Shown piece by piece: positions 32,043 through 44,146 of a DNA stretch of 64,000 nt. The notes beneath the pieces are model-generated. The model was given only the letters and a program-made list of their open reading frames with translations. It made no database searches and had not been told where the DNA came from. Position 1 is the stretch's first letter. Each line of letters opens with the position of its first letter. The DNA is from Ilyonectria destructans (Eukaryota; Ascomycota; Sordariomycetes; Hypocreales; Nectriaceae), in the NCBI GenBank assembly GCA_020740775.1, contig JAHEWK010000007.1, forward strand, positions 682,001 through 746,000, in the 5' to 3' direction. Made by a program: the position numbers and the translations under genes.

Positions 32043-35000
32043 TTATGACACTTTCCCCGTAGGATGCCCAAAGCCTCGTCTTTTGGGCGACCCCTTGGCT
32101 ATGGGACTGGCGCCGACGAAAGGCCAGTCCAGCGTATGGTTGCCCACGGCCAGCTCTCCCTCCTTGGGGAAGACTATTGTGCTGGCCGCCGTGACTACAC
32201 CATCGACGCCGTTGTTGCCTCCGATGAACTCTCTCGGTACAAAAAAGTGCCGCTCTTCAATGGTCTCCAAGGCGGTGCAGCCTTCCGCCTTGCTGAGATC
32301 TATTGACCAAACCCAAAGATCATGGTCGAGGAAGACAACACGGTCCTCGCAGAACCCATAGAATGTTTTGACTTTGCGGGCCGGAAGGGTTAGAATACGC
32401 TTCACGTCCCTGATGACCTTGTCGCGTCCCATAGCTAGCTCGAGAGGGGTCTTGGAGACTAGTAGCTTCGGACCCTTTTTCGTCGTCATGCCATCTGTCA
32501 GAAGCATAGCAACATACTTTCCGTCCCCGGAGCAATGCGTGTTCTCGATGCTTGAGGGCAGAGGGAGTCCATCGAGTGTGGGCCTCCATGATTGGGTTGT
32601 CCCGCTGTCGTCAAGGCTCAAGGCATCAACACCGTCATTTCGAGTCCCGAGCAGAATGGTTTTGTCGTCATTTATCCTGAGCCACGTCCACGCATTGTAA
32701 TCTCCGGCATCGTAGCCAGGCGTGACTACCGGTCGCTCGGTCTCATCGAGTAGGCTGACCAAAATGAGTAACTCGGCCTGGGCAATGAGCAGCCATGGTT
32801 CCGTCGGATGCATCTCAAGGGCGAAAATGGGCCCGTGGACGTTCTTGTCATAGGATCTCTTCGTGGCACGAAAGCCGTCCTGTGAAGAGCCAACCAAGTC
32901 GTATACTTCAAGCTTCCCCGTTGCATCGGTGCTGGCTATGAATCTCGGATTCGATGCAATGTTAGTTATGAACTCGCGTGTTTTGTGCGTGTACAAAGTC
33001 GAAATTGCGGCACCAGTCACCGAGTTGTACGCCAGAACAGAGCCATCGTCCCGACCAACGAACAGGCAACCTGATTGAGCTGGTGCCACGATGTAGGTGA
33101 TCAAGAAGTCGTCCCGTTGACGGCCGATGATGGGTGCTGATGCTGTGACGGAGTCGCTCACGCTTGATTCCTCTGTTATCATCTTCCGAACCAAGGCCGA
33201 CGGCTCCCAGACCTTCGTCTTGGTGTCCCTGATGTCGTATAGCTTGAAGCCGTCCCCGCTGAAGGCCAGTGACTTGACCTCGCACTCGTTGGACTTAATA
33301 CAGTAGAGAAGAGTCAGCGTTTCAAAGTCCCACAGCTTGATCGTCCCAGTCGCGTCGCCCGTAGCTAGTGTTCGACCATCTGCCGTCGCGGCGAGTGTCA
33401 ATGCATCTCCAGCAAGGGACTTGATCTCGTTCCCCTCGTCAGACCATTTGTCGAAAATGGACAACTCCAGATCCTGGTGCGCAATGGCGAGCAGCTCTAT
33501 CGCCGGGTTCGGGTTGAACAAGACTTGCGATATGGCCATGGTCCTCAAGCCAGGCTTGTCGCGGGCCATGTGGCATTCCTTGATCATGACATTCTGCTCT
33601 GTGCTCCAGATCTGGGCCGGCTTCCCCCTGTAGGCCAACACGACGAGCTTGCCTTCGGGGCAAATTTCGGCGCTTGTGATGATCTGCGGGGTTCTCTTTC
33701 GACCGGGAGACGTGACTTGTGTGTCGGCAACATGTCTTGGTGACCCATCTTCGGCGTTGCGATGAATGACGTTGCTGCTTTTGTCTACTGCCAGTAGGAC
33801 TTGGTCCCTCTCTACAAATGCCATGGTTGCAAATGGGCTAGGAACCGATATCCACCAAAGAAGCGAACCGTCTATGGTCCATAGTTTGACATGCTTGAAG
33901 CCAGAAGAGGCCAGACGTGCAGAAGATCCATCGAACTGGAGGATTTGAACGGGTTCCCCATGATCCAACGTTGCAACAATCTGGCAAGTTGCTTGCTGGT
34001 AAATCTTCACTGCGCCCGACCTCATGCCGATGGCAAATCTCTCTTCGCAGCTGGCGAGACACGCCGCCCTGGAGTTTCGGTGGTCGATGTAGCAGACGCA
34101 ATCATCCCAGTCCGCCTCTGTGAGTCCTTGGATCTGAGGACCAAAGTTTGCGTGTGCAAACTGTTGATGGATTCCGGAATTTCTCGGGCAGAGTTGCGGA
34201 ACGATGAAATAAATGGCGGCGGGATATCGAAGTAGATTATCGCCGAACTTGAGAGCAACTCGTAAGAGGTCTGTTGCCCATCGTTGCAAGTAGTTGTAGG
34301 GCCCTCCCAAAGGCGAAACATGCTTCGCGCGCCGGCTTAGGTACTTGTTCAGGTTCTTGGACGCTCTAGTTAGATAGTAAAGATTCTTTCTCTGACTCAG
34401 AGTGTATTCGGCCCAAGTGAGCACATTCGTCCGGAAGAACTTGTCGACCAGGGTAAAAAGCTCGTTTGAGACAGACGAAGACGACGCAAGATGATCGGAC
34501 CAGGAGGTGGAGGAGTACTTGGCGAAGTTGGACAGCGGGGTCGGTGGTGCTGCCAGCATCGGGTGTCGAGGAGGACGCATTTCGCTTCCATTAAGGTATT
34601 GTAAGCAAACGCTGGCTATCCGCTGGTGGACAGTAGCTTTGTCAACTGTAAAGGCTGTGTCGGAATTGGGATCTAAGAGGAAGTCCCGCGCGGTGCCGTG
34701 TATCATCTGTACAACGTCGTTGCTGTCGATCCGGAGCAGTTGACCACATAGTTGCTCCACAATTTTCCTGACATTATGTACCTTGGATTTGCGGTCAAGA
34801 GTCAGGGCAGCTTGCAGCTCTTCAATAGTCATTGGTCGAGTTCCACACACGGTCCATTCCAGCACGGCTTGTATGAGAGGTCTATGCTGTGCATGCTTCG
34901 CCATGGAGTCCAAGATCTTGTTGTATAGAGGAGCCATGCCGGCTGGAACATGCTCGAGAACCTCGTCAATCTCGTCTTCGGAGAAGACTTGGCCGAGCTC

Positions 35001-37129
35001 TTCGCAAGCCAGCTCGGCCCACAGAAACGCGCCGCAAGATTTCATGACGAGCTTCTTGACAAGCTCGGGGCGGTTTTGGTCTTCCACTGGAAGCTCTTGT
35101 GAATGGGTTTCGATGAATAATTCAATGTCTGGCACTGTGTCTTCCACTTCGATGTGATGATGGGAGAGGTGGTTGAAGCGAGATATGAGTTTCTCTAACT
35201 CTGGCAATCGCCGTGAGCTGAAATGTATTCGGATAGGGAACTTCGCCTCGGCTCGAGTCAGCAGGGGAAAGAGTTTGCTAATGTCGAGACATTCGTCAAG
35301 GCCGTCGAGGATCCAAAATTGAGTCGTGCTGATTGAAACTGGGAGGATGCACTGGACAAAGACCTTTCTCCAGATGGCCACCTCGTCATCTCGATCGAAA
35401 ACGACGCCGGTCTCTCGCAGGTTGTTGAGCGCGACACGAACGGACGGATGGAGCACAGCCATCTGGTACGCCAGGGTTCGAAGGAACCCGCTCACCGTCT
35501 GCTGCGCCTTCTGACCCTCGCGGAAGAAGTAATAGCAAATATCGAAGCCAACTTCCCCGAGGTGTCTGATCAGATGTGTTGCTAAGACGGATTTCCCTGC
35601 GCCAGCCTGGCCTGACAGCCAGTGGACTAGCATCGAGGGACTAGAGGAGTCTCTCCAGGTCGTGAGGGACTGCAAGGTGGTTATCCATCCGCACGAGCCG
35701 GCCGTCTTCTTGGATTCGACCATGTTGAGATCGTCTTCCGGGTAATGCTGGATGAGCAGGTAAGATTCCAAGTCAACAAGCTGCTGACCAGATTCTTCTG
35801 CTTGTTCCCCCCACGCTTATAGAGAAGTCGATTAGCTTCGAGTGCATGGCGCAAGCCAGGGATGATAGTCCGTACCGTCGCCTAAAAGGTCTTCCGCCGC
35901 CTTAGCCAGCGAGTTCTTGAGCAGGATGTAGTTCGAATCGAACGGGCTCTCGAATTTGCAGACACTCAGGTGATCTGCGTTTAAGGGATTGACATGCTCA
36001 TGGGTGGCGCCTATGCTAATGTCAACCGATGCGGGCAGCCAGCATCATCGACTGGACTTACCAATAACTGCAGAATCTCGATCCACAACCATGATGGAGT
36101 TTCCTGCCTTCTTCGTCTTCATGGTCTCATAGAATGACCACAGGTGAAGCTTGTCGGTGTGGCGTCGAAAGGCGTCGTTGATGGTCGTTGTTAGGGCGGA
36201 GTTCCTATTCAGGTCGCTGATGTACGGCTTCGAGCCCGTGCTGGCCTTGAGTATTCGATCGAGCAACTTGGCGGCATCCGACCCTCGATGGGGTGTGGCT
36301 AGGAAGAACATGCATTGTAGTCGATCCGCAAGTGCCTTTGCGCTTTCGTCTTCACGAGCTAGCAAGTATGCCTCCAACTTGTTAGCAGCAGCTCTCGTTC
36401 GCGGACTATTTGATACGCACCTTTTTGATGACGAGACCACCCATGGAATGTCCGATGAGTAGAATTGGGCTCTGTGGTTGGCATGTTAGCCGATGATTCA
36501 AAGATCAGAGTCAGTGCATGTAGACGAGGAGTGAGCATACCGGTCTCCCTTTTCGGAGCTCGGGTGATGTCAGAATCTCCCCGAATAAAGATCGCCCAAG
36601 GTCATGAATGTCGAGATTGGTCTCTCTCGGGTCACTCCAATCGCTGTTGTAGCCAAACGAATGAATCCGAGCATTCTGAAGGTCCGGATCTCGAGGTAGC
36701 CATGCCTGTGGCCAATAGGTTTGCGGGTTTCCTGATTTGGTCCATGTCTTGATCGAGCCGCCGCGAAGGCCGTGGACGAAAATGAAGTCGATCAGCGGCT
36801 CTGGCGGAGAGTGCAGTAACTGCAGACCGAATTGGCCCCAAGTGTCCACGATCGGCCCAAGAACTACAGGCTTTTTGTGAAGCGAAAAGTTCCTAAGAGA
36901 TCTTTTCACGAGGGAATCTGTTGCAACCGTCGATGGCCTGTGAACTAGATAGGACGAGACGGTGCTGCCATCATCGTTGTCATACTCGTTGATGTGGCCC
37001 GGATCACTCTGGTGCTGTAGTCATACAGAGAGACATCAGCATCAACTTGCAAAGGGCACTACTGCTTGCTCGCGGTATTGTATCGGAAGACGGGGAAACA
37101 AGAATGGTTGGACGTACTCGGCCTGCCAT
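32043..37129 (-). CDS. SesB-like hydrolase - NACHT - WD40 STAND protein
   Basis: Six exons: 37129-37118 (12 bp, MAGR), 37014-36541, 36471-36421, 36371-36062, 36010-35876 and 35815-32043, 1,584 aa. The 12-bp first exon is the weakest part; everything from 37014 on is well supported. Residues 75-310 form a SesB-type alpha/beta hydrolase with FVHGLRGGS (oxyanion), the nucleophile Ser171 in LIGHSMGGLVIKK, FLATPHRGSD and a late ADHLSVCKF with the likely His. NACHT: Walker A SGQAGAGKS (about 395-403) and Walker B FWILDGLDEC (494-503). The C-terminal 650 residues are divergent WD40 blades (TIKLWDFETL, GSVLAYNSVTG, GKLEVYDLVG). In this family the hydrolase is the cell-death effector and the repeats sense the ligand. 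The final 3.8-kb exon is uninterrupted, so the gene appears intact. Confidence 0.88.
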
Positions 37130-37761
37130 TATTGAGGCTAAAGAACGGGTGGTTGCATCAGTAGTCGGGGGTGGACCTGGGGAGAAGGTTTGCTCGTCAT
37201 ACGACAGGTCTTGCGCACGGGGAAAAATTGGGGAGACATGCTAGTGAAGGATGAGGGGGACAGGCAAGGATTGAGGAGACAGGGAAGAATAGCTGGACCG
37301 ATTCCTGGAGTCAGCCAAGATCAGGCTGGCTGTTGGAGCCGCCCGACTGCAGGACTGTGGCGAGCGTCGTCACCCTTGGCCTCAGTTGAAAAGCAGGCTG
37401 TAAGGGGACTGCTGCATGATGAGCCTGCACCCACATGATGCATCACATCCAGACGGACCAATCGTCGGTCGCCACGCGAGAATCCTTCTCATCAAAGGAT
37501 CACACGCGTCCGAGTTGATCGGACCATCGGTTATCACAATCGAGGTATTCCGCGCGAGCCCCCGAGGGCCCGCAGGGGCTGAAATGCAGGCCGGGGAAAA
37601 CGGCCCCCAATGGCTTGCCGCCGTGCAAGCGCCCGAGACAACTCGGTCAGCTCTGAGGGGTATAACTGATGAGTTATTCATAGCATAAGATCAGGCAGGC
37701 CGGCTCTGCCAGCTCGTCGGGGTAAGTTCATGATTCCGTTCAGCCAGCGTGCATCCTGTCC
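37130..37761. other. Divergent intergenic region
   Basis: 630 bp between the STAND gene (-) and the kinase gene (+). GC-rich in its right half. No further gene recognised. Confidence 0.35.
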
Positions 37762-39119
37762 ATGATGGTTTACATTGACCCAGAGTTCGAAGTCCCGGGC
37801 ATTCCGGAGGGAGAGCAATACGAAGGGACGGAAATCGATGCCAACATCGCAAAGGGTACGAGGGCTCTCCATTTACGATGCATGACCGTGGAGACTCTCA
37901 ATTGACACCCATCCAGCCTTACCAGACGGGGCCGAGGTGCAATGGGTCGCCACGTACGGTGCCAGCGCTTGGGCAGTGAGCAGCAAAGTCGATGTCAAGT
38001 TGCCTGATGGCCGAGAGCAGTCTTACTTCTCCAAGGTGTGTTCTCTGCTACTCAACCCGCTGGAGCAAATATCAGCTTCCTCCATCTTCGAAACCATGCC
38101 AACCTAACCGCGGAACACCTGCAGGTGTACACTGCCGGGATTGCCGAAGCCATCGCTCGCGGCGAGTATGAGGCTACCAAAGCCTTGTACGAGATGATCC
38201 CCCGAAACGTCCCAAAGCCGGTGGGATGGGGCCCCTGTGCAGGCAACTCGCAACGCGCCTTCTTCATCGCCGAGTTCCGCAACATGACGGACGAGATGCC
38301 CGGAGTGGACGAGCTTGCGGCCTTGACAGCCAAGATCCACCAGAAGCAGTCTCCCAACGGTAAGTTCGGCTTCGATGTCATGACCTTCAGCGGCAAGCAT
38401 GGCAGCGACAACAACTGGTGCGACACGTGGGAAGAGTTCTTTACAAGAGCAATGGCAGACACCATGGACGGAGAGAGGAAGGTTCATGGGACCAACAAAG
38501 AGTTGGACGCTCTGAGTCCGCTGATCCTGAGCAAGGTCATCCCCAGGCTCATCAGACCGATGGAGACGGAAGGTCGGAGCATCACACCGATCCTGTTGCA
38601 CGGAGACTATTGGCACGGCAACGTTTCTGTCGACAACGAGACGAACGAGGCTGTTCTGTATGACCCTTGTAGTTTCTACGGTCATTATGAATGCAAGTGT
38701 CTCGCCGCCCTTGGACAACCTCAGCTAAACGCTAACAATTCCAGACGACTTCGGCATGTGGCGGGCCAGCCGCTATCGCACCAACAGAGCCCACGTCAGG
38801 GCATACTTCAAGCTTGCGGGCATGAGCGAACCCGTGGAAGACCAAGACGACAGACACGCTCTCTATGCGCTGTAAGAGACATGCTAGACAGTAGTGCGGT
38901 ATAGATCTAATCTTGTGTTAGACGAAACGACCTCTCCACCTCGATCTGCTGGCCTGGCAACAAGAGAATGAGGGATCTGTGAGTATCAACCTTTGACATC
39001 CCATTCAGCCACAACTCTTAATTAAACTGACACTGAATAGCGCCATTGTGGAAATGAAACGATTGGTAGAGAAGTACAAAGATGGATACGAAGGGTATCA
39101 GGCTGCAAAGGGACGGTAG
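37762..39119 (+). CDS. Fructosamine/ketosamine-3-kinase family protein
   Basis: Six exons: 37762-37855, 37917-38035, 38125-38692, 38745-38871, 38922-38978 and 39041-39119, 347 aa. The ATG at 37765 is an alternative start. The kinase core reads YTAGIAEAIARGEYEATKAL, VPKPVGWG and the catalytic loop ILLHGDYWHGNV. Then comes AVLYDPCSFYGHYE, joined by a splice to YDFGMWRASRYR and MSEPVEDQDDRHALYAL. The intron after HYE begins with GC (GCAAGT) instead of GT, a non-canonical but known donor. Family role: ATP-dependent phosphorylation of sugar-amine adducts, releasing them from glycated proteins or free amines. Fungal paralogues of this type also occur in metabolite clusters. It converges with the MFS gene, 100 bp away. 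Confidence 0.87.
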
Positions 39120-39219
39120 GTTGGTGAGGGAAACTGGACCGCTGCTGCTTGATGAGTTTTGTTACTTTTGTGCTCCTACTTCCATGATTGAACCTTTATG
39201 TTCCATAGCTCTATACAGT

Positions 39220-40866
39220 TTATGTTTCTAGCTGGCTCTGTTTCGCTGCTCTGCCCTGTCTCCACTTCATGCCCTTCCGCACAATGACTTCCCTGCCAAC
39301 TAAGCCCATAGTCCCACCCGCGAGGCCAAGAAGTGTGAAATACCAACCATAGCCCATTCGCCGCATGAGCGGGCCCATGGCGGCAATGCCTGCTGCGGAC
39401 AGCCCGCACCGGAATATGTTCCCGGACGCAGCGGCAGCGCTGGGGCTTTCCTGGAAGATGTCGACTAGAAGAGTGTTGAAAGTCTGTGCCAACAGGAACA
39501 AGTTAGAAAGAGTGGACGGTCAGATGAAAAGATTGGAGCCGCGTCACGTCACGTACCTGGACAATGCAAGTCTCGAGGAAACCGAGAAAGAAGTGGAAAA
39601 TTAGTGGGACGCTGACGTGCTAGTTCTGGTCAGTACAGCTCACGGCCGAGGACAGAATCACGGCCGACTTACCAGCGAATGTTGCACAACCCAGCCATAG
39701 CCAACAAGTATGCCCATGTGAGCAATCTGAATGTATGCCATAGTCAGCAAGCGAGCCTTTTCGATTGGAAAGTTTGTCAAGTCTGCCGCACGACGTTTGC
39801 TGGCCTCAAGACCCTCGTTTGTCGCCACAATGTTGTAGTTTCTGTCGAGTAGTCTTCCGTTGAGATAACCGCCCATAACAACACCGAAGCCGATGGAGAG
39901 GTAGCATGTCCCCACGATGGCGTCGCTGTACCCGTACAGCTCCTTGAACAGCGTAGCAATAGACGCCTGAAGGCAGTAGTAGATGGTGTAAAAGGTGCCG
40001 CTCATCAGAAGCACCATGAAGGAGTGTTTGTAGAAGGCGAGACGGAGCGATCGAAGAGGATTGGGGATACGCCTTGGCTGCGGCGGCATTGCGCCCTCTC
40101 GGGTGTTGTTTTGCGTGTCACTCGCTTGGTTCACAGCGGATTGTGATCGCCAGTTAGAGAGCAAGGCCCGGCGCCAGGGGCCAGGATCGACGCTGCCATT
40201 CCCAACGATGCTGCGGGCCGTCTCGGGCAGAAGCAGAGCGAGGAGCGACAGCATGACGGCGCCGGCAATCATGAGAAACCAGAAGATCCAATGCCAGCCC
40301 GCGAGGCTCAGGATGCCTCCGCCTATGACGGGGGCAATAGCCGGGCCTAGGTTGGTAGCGATCATGGCGGTCCCGAGCAAGCCTCCCCTGTCGGCCGCCG
40401 TAGCGACATCGGCCACGACGCCGTACGATACAGCCACGGCGGCCGAGCACCCGAGGCTCTGGACCATGCGCAGCACGAGCAGCGGCGCGTACGAGCTCTG
40501 CAGGCCCAGGCCCAGGTTGGCCGCGGTGTAGACGGCGAACATGACGAGGAAGGCGGGCCGCCGGCCGATGAGGTCGGCCGCGTCGCCGAAGAGGGCGGGC
40601 GCGACGGCCTGGAGGACGAGGTACGCCGTGATGGTCAGGTTGATCAGCTGCGTCGACACGTCGAGATCGGATTGGAGCTGGTTCATGGCCGGGAAGTAAA
40701 TGTTGGCCGAGAGAGGCGAGAACAGCATCGCGAACCCGATGAGCCCGACCATGGCTCGTATCGCTGGCTGGGTAAAGACGGTATAAGGAGCTTCATCTTC
40801 AGCTTCGTCCGGGTCCAGAGCATCGGGGCGCCGAGTTCCGACGTCCTTGTTTGACTCGATGGCCAT
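39220..40866 (-). CDS. MFS drug:H+ antiporter (DHA1 type)
   Basis: Three exons: 40866-39673, 39619-39557 (63 bp) and 39483-39220; 506 aa. I chose the ATG at 40866 (MAIESNKDV). After a short acidic cytosolic tail there are about 12 hydrophobic segments. The loop 2-3 signature is GDAADLIGRRPAFL, and the motif C-type region is GPAIAPVIGGGILSLAGWHWIFW in helix 5. The central loop is about 60 residues and carries RRIPNPLRSLRL. Homologues of the CyhR/aflatoxin-efflux/QDR type export drugs or metabolites at the plasma membrane by proton antiport. The substrate is unknown. Its upstream region contains no gene for more than 2 kb. Confidence 0.9.
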
Positions 40867-41517
40867 ACCGCAGACGAGGGACCTCAAATCAACAAGCTGA
40901 GTGGATTTGGGACTTTAAAACGGTACTCTTATATAAGTAAAGCCGTCTGACGCTCTTCTTCTTGAGCGCGGGGTAATTTAATGTCTCAGGATTGTGATTG
41001 TGTGGAACATCAGGTCATCGGGTGGTCGGCACAGCCTCTCCAGTTCGCAACTCGGCGGGTAGTAACCCAGGGTCTGCTTGGTGGGTAGTAACCTATCTAC
41101 ATCATCGACGATGGTGAAATGGTCTGCTATCTTGTGTGTCGCCGTGTTGGTCTGTTCAGTCACGCTTGTGTTCAGGTGGTTAACCTGCTGTTGACCAGGG
41201 CTGACTCCCGCCCGAGACGGCGCCAACGATGACGCTACGGGACGAGGTTGGGGGGTGGTAGGCTCTGAGACAGCGCCCTGTTCGGGGTCCTTAACTTAGT
41301 CCTTAACTTAATCTCTAAGTGCTCGAACTGTACAGTACGAGATGGTCTCAGTGATGTACCAGTCGTTTGACGCTGCCTCAACTTTAGCGGCCTACAATCG
41401 GCAGTGGTCAGACCGATCAGCCGTCGACACCTGGTTATGGTCGCAGCTTTGGGCCACGGCCTCGGTCAAGCCGGTATACACCTCACGACTGCATTACGCA
41501 CGGCCATTGGTCAAAAT

Positions 41518-41647
41518 CTTAGTCCGAAGGGGGGTCTGATAACGCCTCTTCTGGCCGGTCCGGATGACAGGCACAGGCCGTCATCAACATCATCATCATC
41601 AATTTGAACACTATTCCATCGATCAAATTGACCGTAACGATCCATCA
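41518..41647 (+). repeat. Dispersed 130-bp repeat, copy 2
   Basis: Same orientation as the copy at 31609-31739 and about 95% identical. Several differences are C here versus T there. The flanks are unrelated, so the borders are sharp. Confidence 0.85.
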
Positions 41648-42439
41648 CACCGCATTTCCAACTCTGACCAACAGAATTCTGCTTGATTACGTAGGACGTC
41701 GCCGAAATACTGGGAACAACCTGGGGACCACCGCCAAACTAGAAACAAGGCGTGGACATGTTACTTAGATTCCTCGTGAATGGATTCATTGACAAAGCTA
41801 TAGGGTAGTAGCAAGCAAGTTCTGACGTCAGTTTACTGTCAAGGATAGCAGGTTGCCTGGTCAACATAAGATCACATGACCGCAGCGCTACTTAAATTCT
41901 CTGCCACGGCTCGCCTTCCAAACCAACCATCATTACGACTTGAGCGACGTCGACCAGCACCATCGCGCTTCGGCCTCAGCATGTTTCCAGACATTGTCTC
42001 GTGCCTGCGCGATGCTGATGACAATCCAGCCTGGCCCCAGGAGCACGCTGTCTTAGGGCAGAAGCGCACTCAATCGCCCGACGACCTTCGCACGCGCAAG
42101 CCCACCGGACTGTCGAAGCATTGAGTTGCATCCAGCACCCAGTGTCAATTCCCCGGCATCTCTCCACGGACCCGTTGCCTCGCTACAAGCCCGGGAGGCC
42201 ATCCTCGAAAGCAGAAACCGGGGCTGGACACATTCGACGCGTCCCTCGACCGAAGAAGATGGCGGTGAAGAGCTAGAAGAGAGACCTCGTCCCTCTTCGC
42301 AGTCGCCACGCAAAGCCAATTGCTCGAAGCCGATGCAATATGCCCGTGGCTAGGGAATTCTGGGTGCATCAGCCCGGGACTCTGCTGACTCCTGGCTTGC
42401 TACATCCGGACCTCAAAAGTTTGAAGTCCGACTCCAGCT

Positions 42440-42490
42440 CAGACTTGTCGTCGTGACAAGTCTGGGCCGACGCCGACACAACCTGTCGGC
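42440..42490. repeat. Two adjacent perfect hairpins
   Basis: First stem: CAGACTTGTC, loop GTCGT, then GACAAGTCTG (42440-42464). Second: GCCGACA, loop CAACC, then TGTCGGC (42472-42490). They lie 12 bp before the first intron-like unit and suggest a structured transcript. Confidence 0.65.
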
Positions 42491-42502
42491 CTTCCAGCAA
42501 AG

Positions 42503-42684
42503 GTTAGTCCAATCACACGTTTTCCTTCCTTGCCATCCGCATGATTATAGAAATGATCAAGAGCTTTTTAACCCTGATCTACTTGATGACACACACATCA
42601 CCACCCTATGACGGATCCACTCTGAACCACAAGTTGCAAGTTGCTTTGGAAGAGTCTCAAGGCTAACATTCAAAGGCATTACAG
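42503..42684 (+). repeat. Tandem intron-like unit A (182 bp)
   Basis: It begins GTTAGTC after AAAG, ends GCTAACATTCAAAGG...TTACAG, and so has donor, branch point and acceptor in intron order. It is paralogous to unit B (about 80% identity; a 29-bp core starting AATGATCAAGAGC is identical). The 67 bp between the units contain stops in all three plus-strand frames, so the flanking exons would be non-coding. Confidence 0.6.
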
Positions 42685-42751
42685 GTTGATATAGCTGTCT
42701 CGTATAGCCCCTAGACAAGTTGGCCAAACATGGTATCAAATTCGCTACAAG

Positions 42752-42917
42752 GTTAGTCGCACACACGTTTTTCTTCTCTCCGGATGATTATACAAATGAT
42801 CAAGAGCTTTTTAACCCTGATCTTTCTTGATGACACACATCACCACCCTATGACGGACCACACAATGCCATACGTTTGAAGTTGATTTGGGAACATCAAG
42901 CTAACCATGCATCACAG
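42752..42917 (+). repeat. Tandem intron-like unit B (166 bp)
   Basis: It begins GTTAGTCGC after ACAAG, with branch site AGCTAACC at 42900-42906 and acceptor CATCACAG ending at 42917. Same orientation and organisation as unit A. Confidence 0.6.
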
Positions 42918-43246
42918 GCCACTTTTTTAGCGGACGATCCTACTGAACTGATGCAAACCACAATGCTCACAACCATTCCGCTCAATGCCACCTCACAACG
43001 TAGCTTGGCACTGGGGTGCCTCGTAGATTGACCCACAAGTAATGATACATGCCATTTGAGCCTTGGTACTTATGAGCGTACACCAATTTGTTAATATATC
43101 TAAACAATTCGTTGTCATCCATTCAAGACCCGGTTAAGCATTTACTGCCCAAGGCATCTCGTTTACGTAATGTGCTAAGCTTAGCTGGGAGCCGAAATAG
43201 CTGAGCCATTCCAAGACGGCTAATCCTGGACTCTTAAGCAGTCGTG

Positions 43247-44146
43247 ATGATGAGTAACAATCTGAGCCAAGAAGATCTGTCTGGGCTTTCGTACTCAAAG
43301 CAAGAATTCGTGGATTACACACTAGACGATGCTAGCCTTGAGACCCGATGCCCTCTCGATAATGGACGACACTCGACAGAACCTCAGCTCTCAGCTGGCA
43401 CACTCGACTTAATTCCCCCCAAGCTGATAGCATCCATACTCGAGTCCCTTGATCTGCCAACCTTGACTACTTTTAGGCGTGTGAGCCGCCGTGCAATGGC
43501 CCTCGTTGATACACTCCACGAATACCGCATGGTAGCGGAGCACTGTCCCGATATCCTCCGCGCCATCCTTAGCATTCGTGCCAATTCGTTCGACTGCAGA
43601 ACCCTCTACCGCACCCTCTGCACGACTGAATGCGCAACGTGCGACCAGGTCGGCAATTATCTCTACCTTATCACCTGCAAGCGTGTATGCTACCTTTGTT
43701 TCATGGAGAACCTCGACTACTTGCCGATATTTCTAGCACAAGCGGCGAGGCTCACTGGCTTGTCGAGGGAAAAGGTAGTACTTCGTTTTCCAAACATCCG
43801 GGCTTTGCCAGGAATATATTTCTCCGCTTGTATTGTGTTTAGGTGTTACGTTACGCTCTTTGACTGGCCGTGTTTATTTGAAAGTTTGGGTGCTTCCGAG
43901 CTGGTTCCCGACGCAGAAATTCAGCACGACCCGGCTAGAGGGAATTTTCGACGGTTCATGTCGATTATTACGGCTCCCGTAATTGGCACTTTGGACCAGC
44001 CTGTTGATTGGGGAGTGTTTTGCGAGTCCTGTAGAGTCAGGGAGACTCCTTCGTTGAATTACGAGTTTCGGACAAAGTACACGAGGGACGGGTTTCTTGA
44101 CCATGTTGAATGGCACCGGGAGAGTGGGACTCTGTTCCTGAATTAG
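43247..44146 (+). CDS. F-box-like protein with cysteine motif
   Basis: Single exon, 299 aa; the first ATG is at 43247 (an in-frame GTG precedes it). A degenerate F-box occupies about residues 52-100: LDLIPPKLIASILESLDLPT, then FRRVSRRAMALV. It is followed by a cysteine pattern typical of many fungal F-box proteins (TECATC, then YLYLITCKRVCYLCF at about 130-150), which probably binds zinc. A second Cys pair (FCESCRVRE, about 264) is near the C-terminus. Substrate unknown. Convergent with the FAD monooxygenase gene, 238 bp away. Confidence 0.75.
   Translation: MMSNNLSQEDLSGLSYSKQEFVDYTLDDASLETRCPLDNGRHSTEPQLSAGTLDLIPPKLIASILESLDLPTLTTFRRVSRRAMALVDTLHEYRMVAEHCPDILRAILSIRANSFDCRTLYRTLCTTECATCDQVGNYLYLITCKRVCYLCFMENLDYLPIFLAQAARLTGLSREKVVLRFPNIRALPGIYFSACIVFRCYVTLFDWPCLFESLGASELVPDAEIQHDPARGNFRRFMSIITAPVIGTLDQPVDWGVFCESCRVRETPSLNYEFRTKYTRDGFLDHVEWHRESGTLFLN

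Larger units (their letters stand above)
40867..43246. other. 2.4-kb gene-free region with repeats and hairpins
   Basis: No ORF shows a known family. It contains a 130-bp dispersed repeat (41518-41647), two adjacent perfect hairpins (42440-42464 and 42472-42490) and two tandem intron-like units (42503-42684, 42752-42917). Two plus-strand ORFs (41876-42124, 42126-42353) look non-coding. Confidence 0.5.

Noticed and set aside
41876..42353. Two adjacent plus-strand ORFs of 82 and 75 codons
   Set aside because: Arg/Pro/Ser-rich without domain, no convincing splice to join them; probably chance frames in GC-rich DNA.
42503..42917. C/D box snoRNAs inside the intron-like units
   Set aside because: TGATGA- and CTGA-like boxes occur but without a terminal stem or consistent spacing in both copies.
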